The position numbers were made by a program, and so were the translations under genes. Below the pieces are notes generated by a model that saw nothing but the letters and a program-made list of their open reading frames with translations, searched no databases and had not been told where the DNA came from. A DNA stretch of 28,664 nt from a virus: IMG/VR virus record IMGVR_UViG_3300032213_001468, positions 1 through 28,664 of that record, one strand, 5' to 3'. Numbering within the stretch: position 1 is the stretch's first letter; each line of letters opens with the position of its first letter. Shown piece after piece: positions 1 to 8,747 of the stretch.

Positions 1-123
1 CCGATAGTGAAGATGCAATAATTTTAGATTGATGTTTCAAACCTCTGTAATTTTTGAGCGCAATTACAATTCAATTGCCGAGGTTATAGTCAATCAAGGT
101 GGGACAAGTTCGGGAAAGACTTA
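1..123. repeat. Left copy of 123-bp terminal direct repeat (circular closure)
   Basis: Bases 1-123 are identical to 28542-28664. The copy holds the last nine codons and stop of the small terminase gene (stop at 30-32) and the first 92 bases of the large terminase gene. Because the repeat simply continues the reading frames across the junction, it is best read as assembly overlap of a circular or circularly permuted 28,541-bp genome. It has none of the independent content expected of a physical terminal repeat. Confidence 0.93.
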
Positions 124-1189
124 TTCCATCCTCCAGGTGCTTTGCTTAAAAGCCATCGAGCAACCCGACCAAGTGATCAGTGTGGTAGGCCAAGACGTGC
201 CTAACCTAAAAAGCGGTGCGCTCCGTGATATGCAAGCAATTGTAGCGAGCTCTACCGACATTCAAAGTTGGATTAAAAGCTACAACGCGAGCGATCGTAT
301 CTTTACGTTTCACAACGGCTCAATCATAGAGTTTAAAAGCTACCAAGATTCCCAGGATGCAAAGAGCGGGAAACGCGATTACTTCTTTCTGAATGAGGCG
401 AACGGGATAAGCTATGAAATCTATTCCGAGCTCGCCATGCGAACCAAGAAAAAAGTGTTTATCGACTACAACCCCAACGCTCGGTTTTGGGTACATGAAA
501 AGTTGATCGGCAAAGACGGTGTTGAGTTGATCATTTCCGACCACCGTCACAATCCATTTCTTCCCGAGATCATTCGCAAAAAGATTGAAGCTTTGCGCAG
601 TGACGATGAAGAACTTTGGAAAGTGTACGCCCGTGGAATGACGGGAAAGATTGAAGGGTTAATCTACCGTAATTGGGGTACGATCGTAACGATACCAAAC
701 GAAGCGCAATTGATTGGGTACGGCATGGACTTCGGATTTACCAACGATCCCACGGCAATTGTCGGGGTGTACCGGTACAACGGCCAATTGATCATTGATG
801 AAATAATGTACCATAAAGGGTACACAAATCAGGATATTAGCCATTTTATGACCAGTTACGGAATAAATAATCGGGATCCGATCGTGGCCGATTCTGCAGA
901 ACCGAAAAGTATTGAAGAAATCCGGCGCATGGGATGGAGAATTGAGGGTGCCAATAAAGGGAAAGACAGCATTCTAAACGGCATCGATATATTGAAACGA
1001 TTTCGCTTTAACGTAACGAGTAGAAGTGCCAACCTAATCAAAGAATTAAACGCCTACAAGTGGAAGGAAAAGGACGGGAACGCCACCAACGTACCGATTG
1101 ATTCATTCAACCACGGCATGGACGCATTGAGATATTTAGCGTTGAATAAACTAGCAGAAAAAAACATAGGAAAGTATGGGATTAAATAA
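32..1189 (+). CDS. terL: Terminase large subunit (TerL)
   Basis: ATP-driven DNA packaging motor and nuclease, 385 aa. The N-terminal ATPase shows a Walker A motif (GGTSSGKT, residues 23-30), a Walker B-like strand ending in the catalytic acid (YFFLNE, 117-122) and the following YNPN segment near 146-149 that is typical of PBSX-type terminases. The C-terminal RNase H-like nuclease shows conserved acids at D233 (GMDFGFTNDP), D287 (VADSAE) and D364 (NHGMDALRY). I chose the ATG at 32, which overlaps the terS stop at 30-32, over an in-frame TTG at 29. The gene follows terS directly across the circular junction and overlaps the next gene by 14 bases. The length is within the normal range for compact terminases. 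Confidence 0.95.
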   Translation: MFQTSVIFERNYNSIAEVIVNQGGTSSGKTYSILQVLCLKAIEQPDQVISVVGQDVPNLKSGALRDMQAIVASSTDIQSWIKSYNASDRIFTFHNGSIIEFKSYQDSQDAKSGKRDYFFLNEANGISYEIYSELAMRTKKKVFIDYNPNARFWVHEKLIGKDGVELIISDHRHNPFLPEIIRKKIEALRSDDEELWKVYARGMTGKIEGLIYRNWGTIVTIPNEAQLIGYGMDFGFTNDPTAIVGVYRYNGQLIIDEIMYHKGYTNQDISHFMTSYGINNRDPIVADSAEPKSIEEIRRMGWRIEGANKGKDSILNGIDILKRFRFNVTSRSANLIKELNAYKWKEKDGNATNVPIDSFNHGMDALRYLALNKLAEKNIGKYGIK

Positions 1190-1787
1190 AAAGAACAACA
1201 ATGTTTGGCGCACCTTAACGGTTGGCCAATGGCAAATGATCCAAGAGGTGCAACACCTGGAAGGATGGGATTTGATGCGCTCGGTTACTGCGATCGTTGA
1301 CGGCGGGTATTCGAAGGTAGATCAGTATTCACTGCCCGATTTGCGCAAGCGTTACGAGTCAATCGTTAACCAGCTGAACGAAGAACCGTACAAGCCATTC
1401 AAGAACTTTGTGAAGGTGAAGGGTAAACGCTATTGGATTAACCGATTCTTTGAGGATGTGTGCACGGCGCAATTCGTGGAGATCAGCGAGTGGACCAGCG
1501 ACCAAGAAAAGATCAACCAAAACATTCACCTAATCGTTGCATCGTTGATGCGTGAGGTAACGCCATTTTGGATTCCCAAGAAATACGAAGGCGATAAGCA
1601 TTTCGAGCGAGCAAAGGATGTAAAGGAGTCGATGTTGGCGGTTGAGGCATTGGGTTTGTCTGCTTTTTTTTTGGGCAGTTGGATGCTGTTTCTAAACGAT
1701 TCCCCAAGATTTTTAAATCAACTAATCGAGCAGACGAGGCAGGACTTGACACCGGAACTGGATTTGCAGAAAAGTACAAGTGGTTGA
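1176..1787 (+). CDS. Tail assembly chaperone, short (frame 0) product
   Basis: A 203-aa protein, probably the G-like tail assembly chaperone that keeps the tape measure protein soluble during tail building. I see a mostly helical protein with a hydrophobic segment near 155-175. A run of nine T (1664-1672) lies late in the gene, where the frame-0 codons read TTT TTT TTG. The -1 frame opens around the run and continues to 1948 without a convincing start of its own, the classic G/GT arrangement. The role rests on this two-frame layout and on the look of the second-frame protein; no catalytic motif is expected. It overlaps terL by 14 bases, whereas in most siphoviruses this pair sits just before the tape measure gene. 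Confidence 0.6.
   Translation: MGLNKKNNNVWRTLTVGQWQMIQEVQHLEGWDLMRSVTAIVDGGYSKVDQYSLPDLRKRYESIVNQLNEEPYKPFKNFVKVKGKRYWINRFFEDVCTAQFVEISEWTSDQEKINQNIHLIVASLMREVTPFWIPKKYEGDKHFERAKDVKESMLAVEALGLSAFFLGSWMLFLNDSPRFLNQLIEQTRQDLTPELDLQKSTSG
1664..1673 (+). promoter_or_regulatory. Candidate -1 ribosomal frameshift site (nine T then G)
   Basis: Nine T at 1664-1672 followed by G. In frame 0 the heptamer T TTT TTG fits the X XXY YYZ rule, so both tRNAs can re-pair after a one-base backward slip. The downstream sequence begins GGG, with a possible weak stem using CCCC near 1703-1706. A homopolymer length error is the alternative explanation, but both frames would still look split. Confidence 0.5.
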
Positions 1788-1948
1788 TTTTCGTTGACAC
1801 GTTAGCCGGTGGCGATGTGTTGAAATGGAAGGATATTTTCGAGCTCAAAGTAATTGAGTTTTTTATCTACGTGAATTATTGGCAAGATAAGATGGAGCAC
1901 GAAAGGGTTGAGGTGAACAAGCAAATAGCAAGATCGCGATTAAGGTAA
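1673..1948 (+). CDS. Tail assembly chaperone, -1 frameshift extension (T-like part)
   Basis: Coding segment in the -1 frame relative to 1176-1787. If ribosomes slip back one base on T TTT TTG (1667-1673), reading continues from GGG at 1673 for 91 codons and gives a fusion of about 257 aa. The segment has no ATG near its beginning; the first is at residue KMEHERV, close to the end. Its sequence (AEKYKWLIFVDTLAGGD, followed by a helix with FFIYVNYWQDK) resembles the C-terminal part of Bacteroidota phage tail chaperones, where a W/Y-rich segment with AxGD is followed by a helix. Residue spelling is from the supplied sequence; the family link is from memory. A TTG-initiated separate protein is the alternative. 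Confidence 0.55.
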   Translation, partial: GQLDAVSKRFPKIFKSTNRADEAGLDTGTGFAEKYKWLIFVDTLAGGDVLKWKDIFELKVIEFFIYVNYWQDKMEHERVEVNKQIARSRLR

Positions 1949-1950
1949 CA

Positions 1951-1978
1951 TTTTCGATTTTGTAATTCTATGGTTATG
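1951..1978 (+). promoter_or_regulatory. Late-gene upstream element, copy 1
   Basis: This 28-bp element (T-run, GATTTTGTAAT, CTATGGTTATG) matches 10925-10952 at 26 of 28 positions and spans the start of the following gene. It keeps the TTTG part of the Bacteroidota -7 box but not the TA, and there is no TTG at the usual -33 position. It may be a phage-specific late promoter; its function is inferred. Confidence 0.45.
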
Positions 1979-2530
1979 GCATCAAAGTTTATTCAGCTCG
2001 ATAGTATCGGATTAGAACCCGAACAAATTAGCACTGAATTTGAGGGGGTTGATAAGATATTGACCGACTGGGCAAACACGGCCATTGACGCATTCCGGCA
2101 AAACCTATCAAAGAACGGGAGCGATGCCACCTATGTACTTGCCCAAGGGATCATACCGTTACCGGTAAAGAGGTACGGCAAAGATTACGCCATCGAGATC
2201 GAGGCAGCCGGATATTGGAAGTTTGTTGAGTATGGGGTGAAGGGTCGGTTTGGTTCGACCAAGGCACCGGATTCTCCCTTTCAGTTCAAGGACAAATTCC
2301 CGCCCCGTGATGCGTTCAAAAAGTGGATGGCAGCGAAAGGAATAAGCCCAAGAAAAGGACAAAGCATAGATGAAAAGGCGCGTGAAATTCAGCACTCGGT
2401 TTACAAGTACGGGGTAAGAAAAAACCCGTTCGTTTCTCCATTCGTTACGGATGCAGAAATTACAAGGCTAGCAATTCAAGTGGCCGATTACATCGCACAA
2501 ACAAGCATTGAAGTAACACTACCAAGATAA
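1970..2530 (+). CDS. Probable head-tail connector / tail completion protein (HK97 gp10-like)
   Basis: A 186-aa protein. The central and C-terminal part carries YWKFVEYG, KAPDSPF and NPFVSPFV, which resembles the HK97 gp10 / tail completion family, whose members have an aromatic-VEyG strand and end near a P-F-hydrophobic-P pattern. Such proteins bridge head and tail in siphoviruses. The start lies inside the repeated late element, which offers two in-frame ATGs (1970 and 1976); the second may be used, because transcripts from that element would begin very close to the first. The stop overlaps the next ATG (TAATG). Family assignment is by pattern, so a different small virion protein is possible. 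Confidence 0.55.
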   Translation: MVMASKFIQLDSIGLEPEQISTEFEGVDKILTDWANTAIDAFRQNLSKNGSDATYVLAQGIIPLPVKRYGKDYAIEIEAAGYWKFVEYGVKGRFGSTKAPDSPFQFKDKFPPRDAFKKWMAAKGISPRKGQSIDEKAREIQHSVYKYGVRKNPFVSPFVTDAEITRLAIQVADYIAQTSIEVTLPR

Positions 2531-3801
2531 TGGCAATAACGATAGAATCCAGTCCACAAGATTTTACGACAATGGGCAATCCCATTACGTTTGTTTTGTC
2601 GAGCACCAACGTAGCGCAACCTAATTTCAAATACGTGGCCGATGTTTCCTTTAATGGAAACTTGGTGGCAAGGTTGAAGTCTACACCCAACCCAACCAAC
2701 GATTACGGATATTTCAACATTCGTGAGGTATTACGTTATTTTATCACGATTGATACCGACATTGATGAAGGCCGTGGGTTTGAGTGCCCAAATATGTGGG
2801 GAAGTTACACCGTTGAATTCTCGGAAGAATACACTGGCGCAGCTGCAACAACATACGACTTCACCGGTACATTGTATTGCGGTGCAATTGATAGCCTTTC
2901 CTTTCCCCAGTACGACTTCAACGATTACGTGGTTAGTTCAACACCATCAATCCACCGACTGCTAACGAATAGACCGCAATCAGTGACTGCCATTGCTCAA
3001 AATTTGGCATATATGCAAAGCGGTTATTTGTACGTTCCATGCACGATTGAAACCGTGGCCAATATTGACTACGTTCGTTACCGGTATTACGATAGAGGTG
3101 GTTCTATAATTCGTGAATTTTATTTTAAAACTAAGAACTTCGGGTATCACAATGCCGGCGATCCTAACGAAACAAGTGTAATTACCGTTCCATTCATGCC
3201 TGCCGAGGTATTTATTATTGCAGGTGCATACACTAGCGATTCAAATTCGGGCGATGTTGACTTTCCTTTTGACGATGGGTATTACTCATTGACGCTTTCC
3301 AAGGCTGCCAATGATTTGCAACTACAAAGTGATGAGTATTTTGTTTACTTGAATACTGAATGCCAGCGTTACGACCTTACCGAGGTGCACTTCCAAAACC
3401 AACTTGGTGGTGTTGATAGCTACGTGTTCAATAAGCCAAACAGAGAACGCCAAAACATTACAAGAATTGAAGCGAGCAAGCCATTGCTCACGATGGGCGA
3501 AACGTATTCGTACACTCAAAGCAGTTTTAGCCGTTATAATGCGAGCGTTGATTACTCGAAAGAGTTTACCGTTATGAGTGATTGGTTGACCGACGATGAA
3601 TTTGAGTGGTTAGCTGAAATGGTGCGCTCGCCTCGTTTGTGGGTTAAGATGGTGATTGATGTTAGCGGTACACCAACACCGATGTTGGTTCCCATTTTGG
3701 TAACCGATACAAGCTACAACGTTTGGAAGCGTGATTTCGATTTGTTACACACGCTTACCATGACTTACAAATTTACCTTTGATGAAGCAATGCCGTTATG
3801 A
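2530..3801 (+). CDS. Virion tail/baseplate protein of unknown exact role
   Basis: A 423-aa beta-rich protein without signal peptide or membrane segment, dense in Y, F, N and T. It starts with a strand-rich region (TFVLSSTNVAQPNFKY) that looks like an immunoglobulin-type fold and ends with a domain containing WLTDDEFEWLAEMVRSPRLW, a pattern I associate with tail-tip proteins of Bacteroidota phages. It is coupled to its neighbours (TAATG upstream, ATGA downstream) and lies two genes before the tape measure, which supports a tail role. I cannot assign it firmly to distal tail protein or another tail-tip component. Confidence 0.6.
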   Translation: MAITIESSPQDFTTMGNPITFVLSSTNVAQPNFKYVADVSFNGNLVARLKSTPNPTNDYGYFNIREVLRYFITIDTDIDEGRGFECPNMWGSYTVEFSEEYTGAAATTYDFTGTLYCGAIDSLSFPQYDFNDYVVSSTPSIHRLLTNRPQSVTAIAQNLAYMQSGYLYVPCTIETVANIDYVRYRYYDRGGSIIREFYFKTKNFGYHNAGDPNETSVITVPFMPAEVFIIAGAYTSDSNSGDVDFPFDDGYYSLTLSKAANDLQLQSDEYFVYLNTECQRYDLTEVHFQNQLGGVDSYVFNKPNRERQNITRIEASKPLLTMGETYSYTQSSFSRYNASVDYSKEFTVMSDWLTDDEFEWLAEMVRSPRLWVKMVIDVSGTPTPMLVPILVTDTSYNVWKRDFDLLHTLTMTYKFTFDEAMPL

Positions 3802-5999
3802 TAACAGAACTTTACATAGACGGGCAAAGATTGGATCTAAGCGAAGATATTGACATTCGCCTAACGTATTCCATCACGGACATAGAAAACCCAGTAGAGC
3901 GCAAAGGAACGGTTAGCAGAACTATTGAAGTACCGGGCACTGCAAACAACGATAATGTGTTTGGTTCAATTTATCGTTTCGATCAGTGGGTAATTGGATT
4001 TGACCCGAGCATACGGGTAAATGCTTACGTGTTGCAGAATGGTGTTGAGGTATTTAATGGGATTGCCCAATTGTTAGCGATCAAGGACGACGGCACGTTC
4101 AAGACTTACGAACTTGGTTTGTATGGGGAGAATGTGAACTTATTTAAGCAGTTGGGCGATAGCGAATTGACTGACTTAGATTTTAGCGAGCTGAACCACG
4201 AATGGGATGGGAGTAATATCGTGGATTCATGGACCAATTCCGTAGGCAGTACGGGCAATGATTACTATTATCCCGCGATTGATTACGGGCAATCGAGTTT
4301 CACACGTACCCAAGCACCAAGTCCTTACGCCGATGTGTTTACTACCCAAGATTTTTACCCCGCCATTTCGGTTAAAAAGTACTTGGATAAGATTATCGCC
4401 GGTGCGGGATTTACTTATGAAAGTGATTTCCTTACGTCGCAATGGTTTAAGCAGTTGATAGTACCGTATGGCGTTAGTGGTGTACCCTACATTACCCAAG
4501 AGCAAGCACAAAACAATTTGTTTTGGATTCGATTGAATGGTGATTTGACTAGAAACAACCTGATTCCAGTTACGCAATTTCAATTTGGTACTTCAACGCC
4601 AGCACCTTATTTCAATGGTGGAAACTACAACACCGGCACAAAGAAATTTGTTGCACCGGCCGATCGCACGTACAACTTCCAATTACGCGTAACCGCTACC
4701 TTGGTTCAAAGCACTGGACCTACAACGCAAGTAGCTTTGACTTCTAACCTTTACAAAAATGGTTCGAGTGTTGGTGCTAACATGGTTGTTCTTTGGGATG
4801 TTAACACACCAGCAAACACCACGATTACCCAAGATTTTTTCATTCAAGATACAGCGAGCCTTGGTGATCAGTACGAAATAAGATACACCGGTGGAGCGAT
4901 TGGGTTTACAATCAACGTTGACAGCTCGAACACGTATTGGTTGAACCAACTTGCCGGCACTCCTAAGATGGAACCGGGCGATACCTGGGACATGAACGAA
5001 ACAATCATTCCAAAGGTTAAGCAATCCGATTTCCTTATGTACTTGGTTCGTATGTTCAACTTGTTTATCATGCCGGACAAGTACGACCAAAAGAAATTGT
5101 ACATCGAGCCGTTCTCCGACTTTTACGATACTTCGAATTACCTTGACTGGACTCCGTTATGGGATGTTGACAAAGGATTTGAGGTAGTTCCATGTGGGTA
5201 CATGAACCCAAAGACGTACAAGTTTAGCTACAAGGACGCGGGCGGTTACTTCGAGAAACGATACCAAAGTGCGTACCAATCGAGTTATGGTTCACGGACC
5301 TATATTAGTTCAAATGAGTTCAGCAATGGTGAGCAAGCCGAAGACGTTGGATTTGGCAATAGCGTAATGGTTGGATTTTCACCAAGCCCACGTATTTACG
5401 CACGGTATTACGACATGGATAACAAAGGAACTGCGAGCGGTGGGGATGTTGAATTGAACGTGAAGCCGGTTACTCCCAACCTTCGTATTCTTTACCATGA
5501 GTATATACCGTTTCCGAGCGACACCGAGTTTGTTTTCGAGGGTACTGAATACACCAGTTATCCGTACGCGGGCAATTTAGATAATCCGTACAACCCAACC
5601 TTCGATCTTTGCTTTGGTATTCCACGTGAGTTGTACTATCAATCCGATGAAACTACCGGAGCGATTTATAGGTACACCAACAACAACCTATTCAATCGTT
5701 TTTGGTTGGATTACGTCAACCTATACACTGACAAAGACGCTAAAAAAGTCAAGTTATTCGCACAGCTTACTCCGGTTGATATGCTCAACCTTGACTTCCG
5801 CAAACCAATCTACATTAACGGCACTTTGTTTTACCTTTTATCGGTAAACGATTACGACGCAAACAGCGATGAATCAACCTCAATCGAACTTTTGAAAGTA
5901 TTGGATTTGGCACCATTCACTCCAACGGTGTTTACATTGACCGGTGGTACCGGTGCTTTCATTTCCGATGAACCTAAACCCCAGCTAATCATAGAATAA
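3798..5999 (+). CDS. Large tail-tip / baseplate structural protein
   Basis: A 733-aa protein. The N-terminus has a recognisable Bacteroidota phage pattern: a short strand (ELYIDGQRLDL), then RTIEVPGTANNDNVFGSIY, then VFNGIAQLLAI and DLDFSELNHEW. I know this arrangement from tail-associated proteins placed beside tape measure genes. A beta-rich insert at roughly 255-375 could be a carbohydrate-binding or host-contact module, and the remainder is rich in aromatic residues. No lysozyme or peptidase motif is visible. It starts at an ATGA overlap and its TAA overlaps the tape measure ATG. The baseplate hub role is inferred from size and position. Confidence 0.6.
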   Translation: MITELYIDGQRLDLSEDIDIRLTYSITDIENPVERKGTVSRTIEVPGTANNDNVFGSIYRFDQWVIGFDPSIRVNAYVLQNGVEVFNGIAQLLAIKDDGTFKTYELGLYGENVNLFKQLGDSELTDLDFSELNHEWDGSNIVDSWTNSVGSTGNDYYYPAIDYGQSSFTRTQAPSPYADVFTTQDFYPAISVKKYLDKIIAGAGFTYESDFLTSQWFKQLIVPYGVSGVPYITQEQAQNNLFWIRLNGDLTRNNLIPVTQFQFGTSTPAPYFNGGNYNTGTKKFVAPADRTYNFQLRVTATLVQSTGPTTQVALTSNLYKNGSSVGANMVVLWDVNTPANTTITQDFFIQDTASLGDQYEIRYTGGAIGFTINVDSSNTYWLNQLAGTPKMEPGDTWDMNETIIPKVKQSDFLMYLVRMFNLFIMPDKYDQKKLYIEPFSDFYDTSNYLDWTPLWDVDKGFEVVPCGYMNPKTYKFSYKDAGGYFEKRYQSAYQSSYGSRTYISSNEFSNGEQAEDVGFGNSVMVGFSPSPRIYARYYDMDNKGTASGGDVELNVKPVTPNLRILYHEYIPFPSDTEFVFEGTEYTSYPYAGNLDNPYNPTFDLCFGIPRELYYQSDETTGAIYRYTNNNLFNRFWLDYVNLYTDKDAKKVKLFAQLTPVDMLNLDFRKPIYINGTLFYLLSVNDYDANSDESTSIELLKVLDLAPFTPTVFTLTGGTGAFISDEPKPQLIIE

Positions 6000-8119
6000 T
6001 GGCAGACATAGAAAGAGATATAGTTTTACGAGTAAAGTCGGAAACGGACCAAGCCCAAGGGCAATTCAAGAACTTGAAGCAAGAGCTCAAATCGATTGAA
6101 AACGAGTTGAACAAGATGGCCGCTGCCGGGCAAACTGGGACGGCGGCCTTCAATAAATTGCAACAAAGAGCGGGTGAGGTAAAGGATCAAATCGGCGATA
6201 CCAAGAACGCGATCAAAGCTTTGTCTTCTGATACGTTTAAGCTCGACGCGTTCGCCCAAGGAGCCCAAGGTATTGCCGGTGGTTTCGCTGCTGCCCAAGG
6301 TGCCATGGCATTGTTTGGCTCGGAGAACAAAGCGGTTGAAGAAGCGATCAAGAAAACACAGGGCGCAATGGCTTTGCTTCAAGGTGTGACTGCAATCACA
6401 AACATCCTTCAAAAAGATAGCGCGTTTTCGTTAGCATTTTTGGGTAAAGCGCAAAAGGCGAATGAAGTTGCAACCGAAGGCGGTACAAAAGCAACGAAAG
6501 GATTTTCGAAAGCATTGATCGCTACCGGTGTTGGTGCCTTGGTTGCTGCGCTAGGTTTTCTTATTGCAAACTTTGAGGATGTAAAGAAGGTCGTACTTAA
6601 CCTTATGAAGCCATTTGATGGTATCATTGCCAAAGTACGTGACTTTTTACACACCATTTCTTTCGGATTGATTGACGATGCTGCAACGGCAAAGACAAAA
6701 GATAACGCCGAGCAAACGGTTGAAGCCTTCAATAAAACGAAGGACGCCATGAAGGAAGCCGAAAAGGTGATGGAGCGTAGAATTGAACTATCCAAAGCAG
6801 AAGGAAAGAGCGCGAAGGAAATCTACAACCTAGAAAAGCAACTTGCTGATCTACGTTTGCAGAACTTGAAAGCAGAACAAACAGCCCTTCAAACAAAGGT
6901 AAAGGCCGGCAATGCAACCGAGGATGAAAAGAAACGCATTAAAGAATTGACCACTGAAATTGCCGATGCAAATAACAAGCGGTTGATCCTAGATGCGAAC
7001 TACAAAAAGGGCATTGACGATGCAAACAAAAAAGCACGTGAGAAGAAAGAAGCACAAGACAAAAAAGAGCGTGAAGAAAATGAGAAGAAACAGGCTGAAC
7101 TAAAAAAGCAACTGGAACAAAACGCAAAGGATTTTCAAGAGCGAACGAGCAAAGAGTACGAGGATAGCAAGAAAGCGAGCGATGACTATTACGATCACCT
7201 GATCAACGTTGCAACCATTAACGGGCAAAGCACCGAGGATTTAGAAGTAAAGAAATTAGAAAACCAACTTCAAATCCAAAAGGATTACGGACAGTCCACG
7301 GTTAAAACAGAAGATGAAATCGCATTAAAGAAAAAAGAAATTGCCGACAAAGCATTTGAGGCCAACAAAGAGCTAACCGACAAAGAACGCCAAATGGATA
7401 TTGACGCTCAAAAGACGTCGCTTCAATTAGCCTTGGAAAGTGAAACACTAAAGATTAGCAAGAAAAAAGAACTTGCAAAGCAAGCGTATTTGGATGGCAT
7501 TATTTTAGAAAAAGAATACAACGATACGATCACTAAATTAGATCAATCGGCAGCTGATAAAAGAGCAATGATATTCAAGTTTGCAGTTGAGCAAACACAA
7601 AAAGCGTTTTCAGCCGTTGCAGCTTTCCGAGAAAACCAAATGAACGAAGAACTTCAAATGGCAAAAGGGAATGAAAAGGAGCAAGAAGCCATTAGAAAAA
7701 GATACTTCGAGCAGAACAAAAAGGTGCAAATTGCCGAGGCTATCATTCAAACAATTGCCGGTGTGCAAGGTGTATTTACTTCAACTTCCAAAAGCCCAAT
7801 TACAGCCGCATTTCCGGCAGCGCCTTACATCGCCGCAGCTTCAGCACTTGCAACCGGATTGGCAAACGTGCAAAAGATTAGGCAAACACAATTCCAAGGC
7901 AGTGCCTCACCAAGTTCTTCCGGTAGCAATGGACCAGCCATCAATTCACAACCGTCTTCAAATGCCGGCAGCACTCCAACGATTGGAAGCACCCAACTGC
8001 AACTTGATGCCCAGGGCAATCTTCAACAATCGGTTAGAACATACGTACTTGAAACCGATATTTCGGACAAGCAGAAACGATCACAAAGACTTTCACAAAC
8101 CGCAACATTAGGAAAATAA
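5999..8119 (+). CDS. Tape measure protein
   Basis: A 706-aa protein that sets tail length and helps DNA entry. Residues 20-80 form a heptad-rich coiled coil. An Ala/Gly-rich region (85-135) is followed by a hydrophobic membrane-type segment at about 172-191 (ALIATGVGALVAALGFLIA). A long charged coiled coil rich in K, E, Q and A occupies about 230-560, and the C-terminus is Ser/Gln/Gly-rich. This is the standard tape measure layout. Using the general rule of about 0.15 nm per residue, the tail would be near 105 nm. No sheath or lytic domain is visible, which fits a siphovirus. The stop overlaps the next ATG. Confidence 0.88.
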   Translation: MADIERDIVLRVKSETDQAQGQFKNLKQELKSIENELNKMAAAGQTGTAAFNKLQQRAGEVKDQIGDTKNAIKALSSDTFKLDAFAQGAQGIAGGFAAAQGAMALFGSENKAVEEAIKKTQGAMALLQGVTAITNILQKDSAFSLAFLGKAQKANEVATEGGTKATKGFSKALIATGVGALVAALGFLIANFEDVKKVVLNLMKPFDGIIAKVRDFLHTISFGLIDDAATAKTKDNAEQTVEAFNKTKDAMKEAEKVMERRIELSKAEGKSAKEIYNLEKQLADLRLQNLKAEQTALQTKVKAGNATEDEKKRIKELTTEIADANNKRLILDANYKKGIDDANKKAREKKEAQDKKEREENEKKQAELKKQLEQNAKDFQERTSKEYEDSKKASDDYYDHLINVATINGQSTEDLEVKKLENQLQIQKDYGQSTVKTEDEIALKKKEIADKAFEANKELTDKERQMDIDAQKTSLQLALESETLKISKKKELAKQAYLDGIILEKEYNDTITKLDQSAADKRAMIFKFAVEQTQKAFSAVAAFRENQMNEELQMAKGNEKEQEAIRKRYFEQNKKVQIAEAIIQTIAGVQGVFTSTSKSPITAAFPAAPYIAAASALATGLANVQKIRQTQFQGSASPSSSGSNGPAINSQPSSNAGSTPTIGSTQLQLDAQGNLQQSVRTYVLETDISDKQKRSQRLSQTATLGK

Positions 8120-8694
8120 TGGAACTACCAATTTACAAATTAGTCATCAATCCCGAGGATGAAGAAACCGGGGTTGAGTTCGTGGCGCTGGTAAACACAC
8201 CAGCCATTGAGCGAAATTTTCACGCGTTCAAATCGCATAAGTTCACCGCCGATGAAGAGAAAAGAATCGTGACGGGTCCGTTAATGATTCCCGATCAATT
8301 GATTTATCGAAGGGATAATTCCTTTGGGGAATACTACGTGACTTACGATGCTGAAATGGTAAAGAAGATCGCTGAAAAGTTTATGCGTGATCAAAATTCC
8401 AACAACGTAAACAAGGAGCACAAAGAGCCGGTAGATGGAGTGTTCATGTTTGAAACCTTTTTAAAGGATTCGAGCCGTGGCATTTCAGCACCAAAGGGTT
8501 TCGAGGATTTACCCGAGGGTACGTGGTTTGGAAGTTATAAAGTTTATAATAATGATATATGGAGTCAAGTGAAGGACGGCACGTTCAAAGGATTTTCCGT
8601 TGAGGGTGAGTTCTTGCACGTATCACACACAGAAAACTTTTCTAAGAACGTGGAAATCACCATGATATTGGATGAAATCATTTCGTTGTTGTAA
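8119..8694 (+). CDS. Prohead maturation protease, XkdF-like (serine protease)
   Basis: A 191-aa protein resembling the XkdF / peptidase S78-2 group. It has VTGPLMIPDQLIYRRD near 51-66, then the strand EYYVTYDAEMVKKIAEKFM, then NKEH with a candidate catalytic histidine (H101), and finally FKGFSVEGEF with a candidate nucleophile (S160). Such enzymes cleave scaffold and capsid N-termini during head maturation. The position directly before the scaffold and major capsid genes agrees. The start overlaps the tape measure stop (TAATG). Catalytic residues are assigned by pattern only. Confidence 0.8.
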   Translation: MELPIYKLVINPEDEETGVEFVALVNTPAIERNFHAFKSHKFTADEEKRIVTGPLMIPDQLIYRRDNSFGEYYVTYDAEMVKKIAEKFMRDQNSNNVNKEHKEPVDGVFMFETFLKDSSRGISAPKGFEDLPEGTWFGSYKVYNNDIWSQVKDGTFKGFSVEGEFLHVSHTENFSKNVEITMILDEIISLL

Positions 8695-8708
8695 CTATTT
8701 TCTGTCAC

Positions 8709-8733
8709 TTTTTACCCTATTGTAATACTATTG
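8709..8733 (+). promoter_or_regulatory. Late-gene upstream element, divergent copy
   Basis: A T-run followed by ATTGTAATACTATTG in the 53-base gap before the scaffold gene. It shares TTGTAATACTAT and the upstream T-run with the elements at 1951 and 10925, although the bases between differ. No good -33 TTG is present at normal spacing. It is a candidate late promoter for the scaffold-capsid pair. Confidence 0.35.
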
Positions 8734-8747
8734 ATAAAGTCAAATTT

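Noticed and set aside
1664-1672. Simple pseudogene or sequencing error in the chaperone gene
   Set aside because: Both frames stay open around the T-run, and the second half resembles a chaperone extension, so programmed frameshifting is the better first reading, although an error is not excluded.
7671-8111. 146-codon frame inside the tape measure gene
   Set aside because: It lies wholly within a strongly coding gene, is rich in Gln, Lys and Pro as expected from frame-shifted Ala/Gln codons, and has no initiation context.
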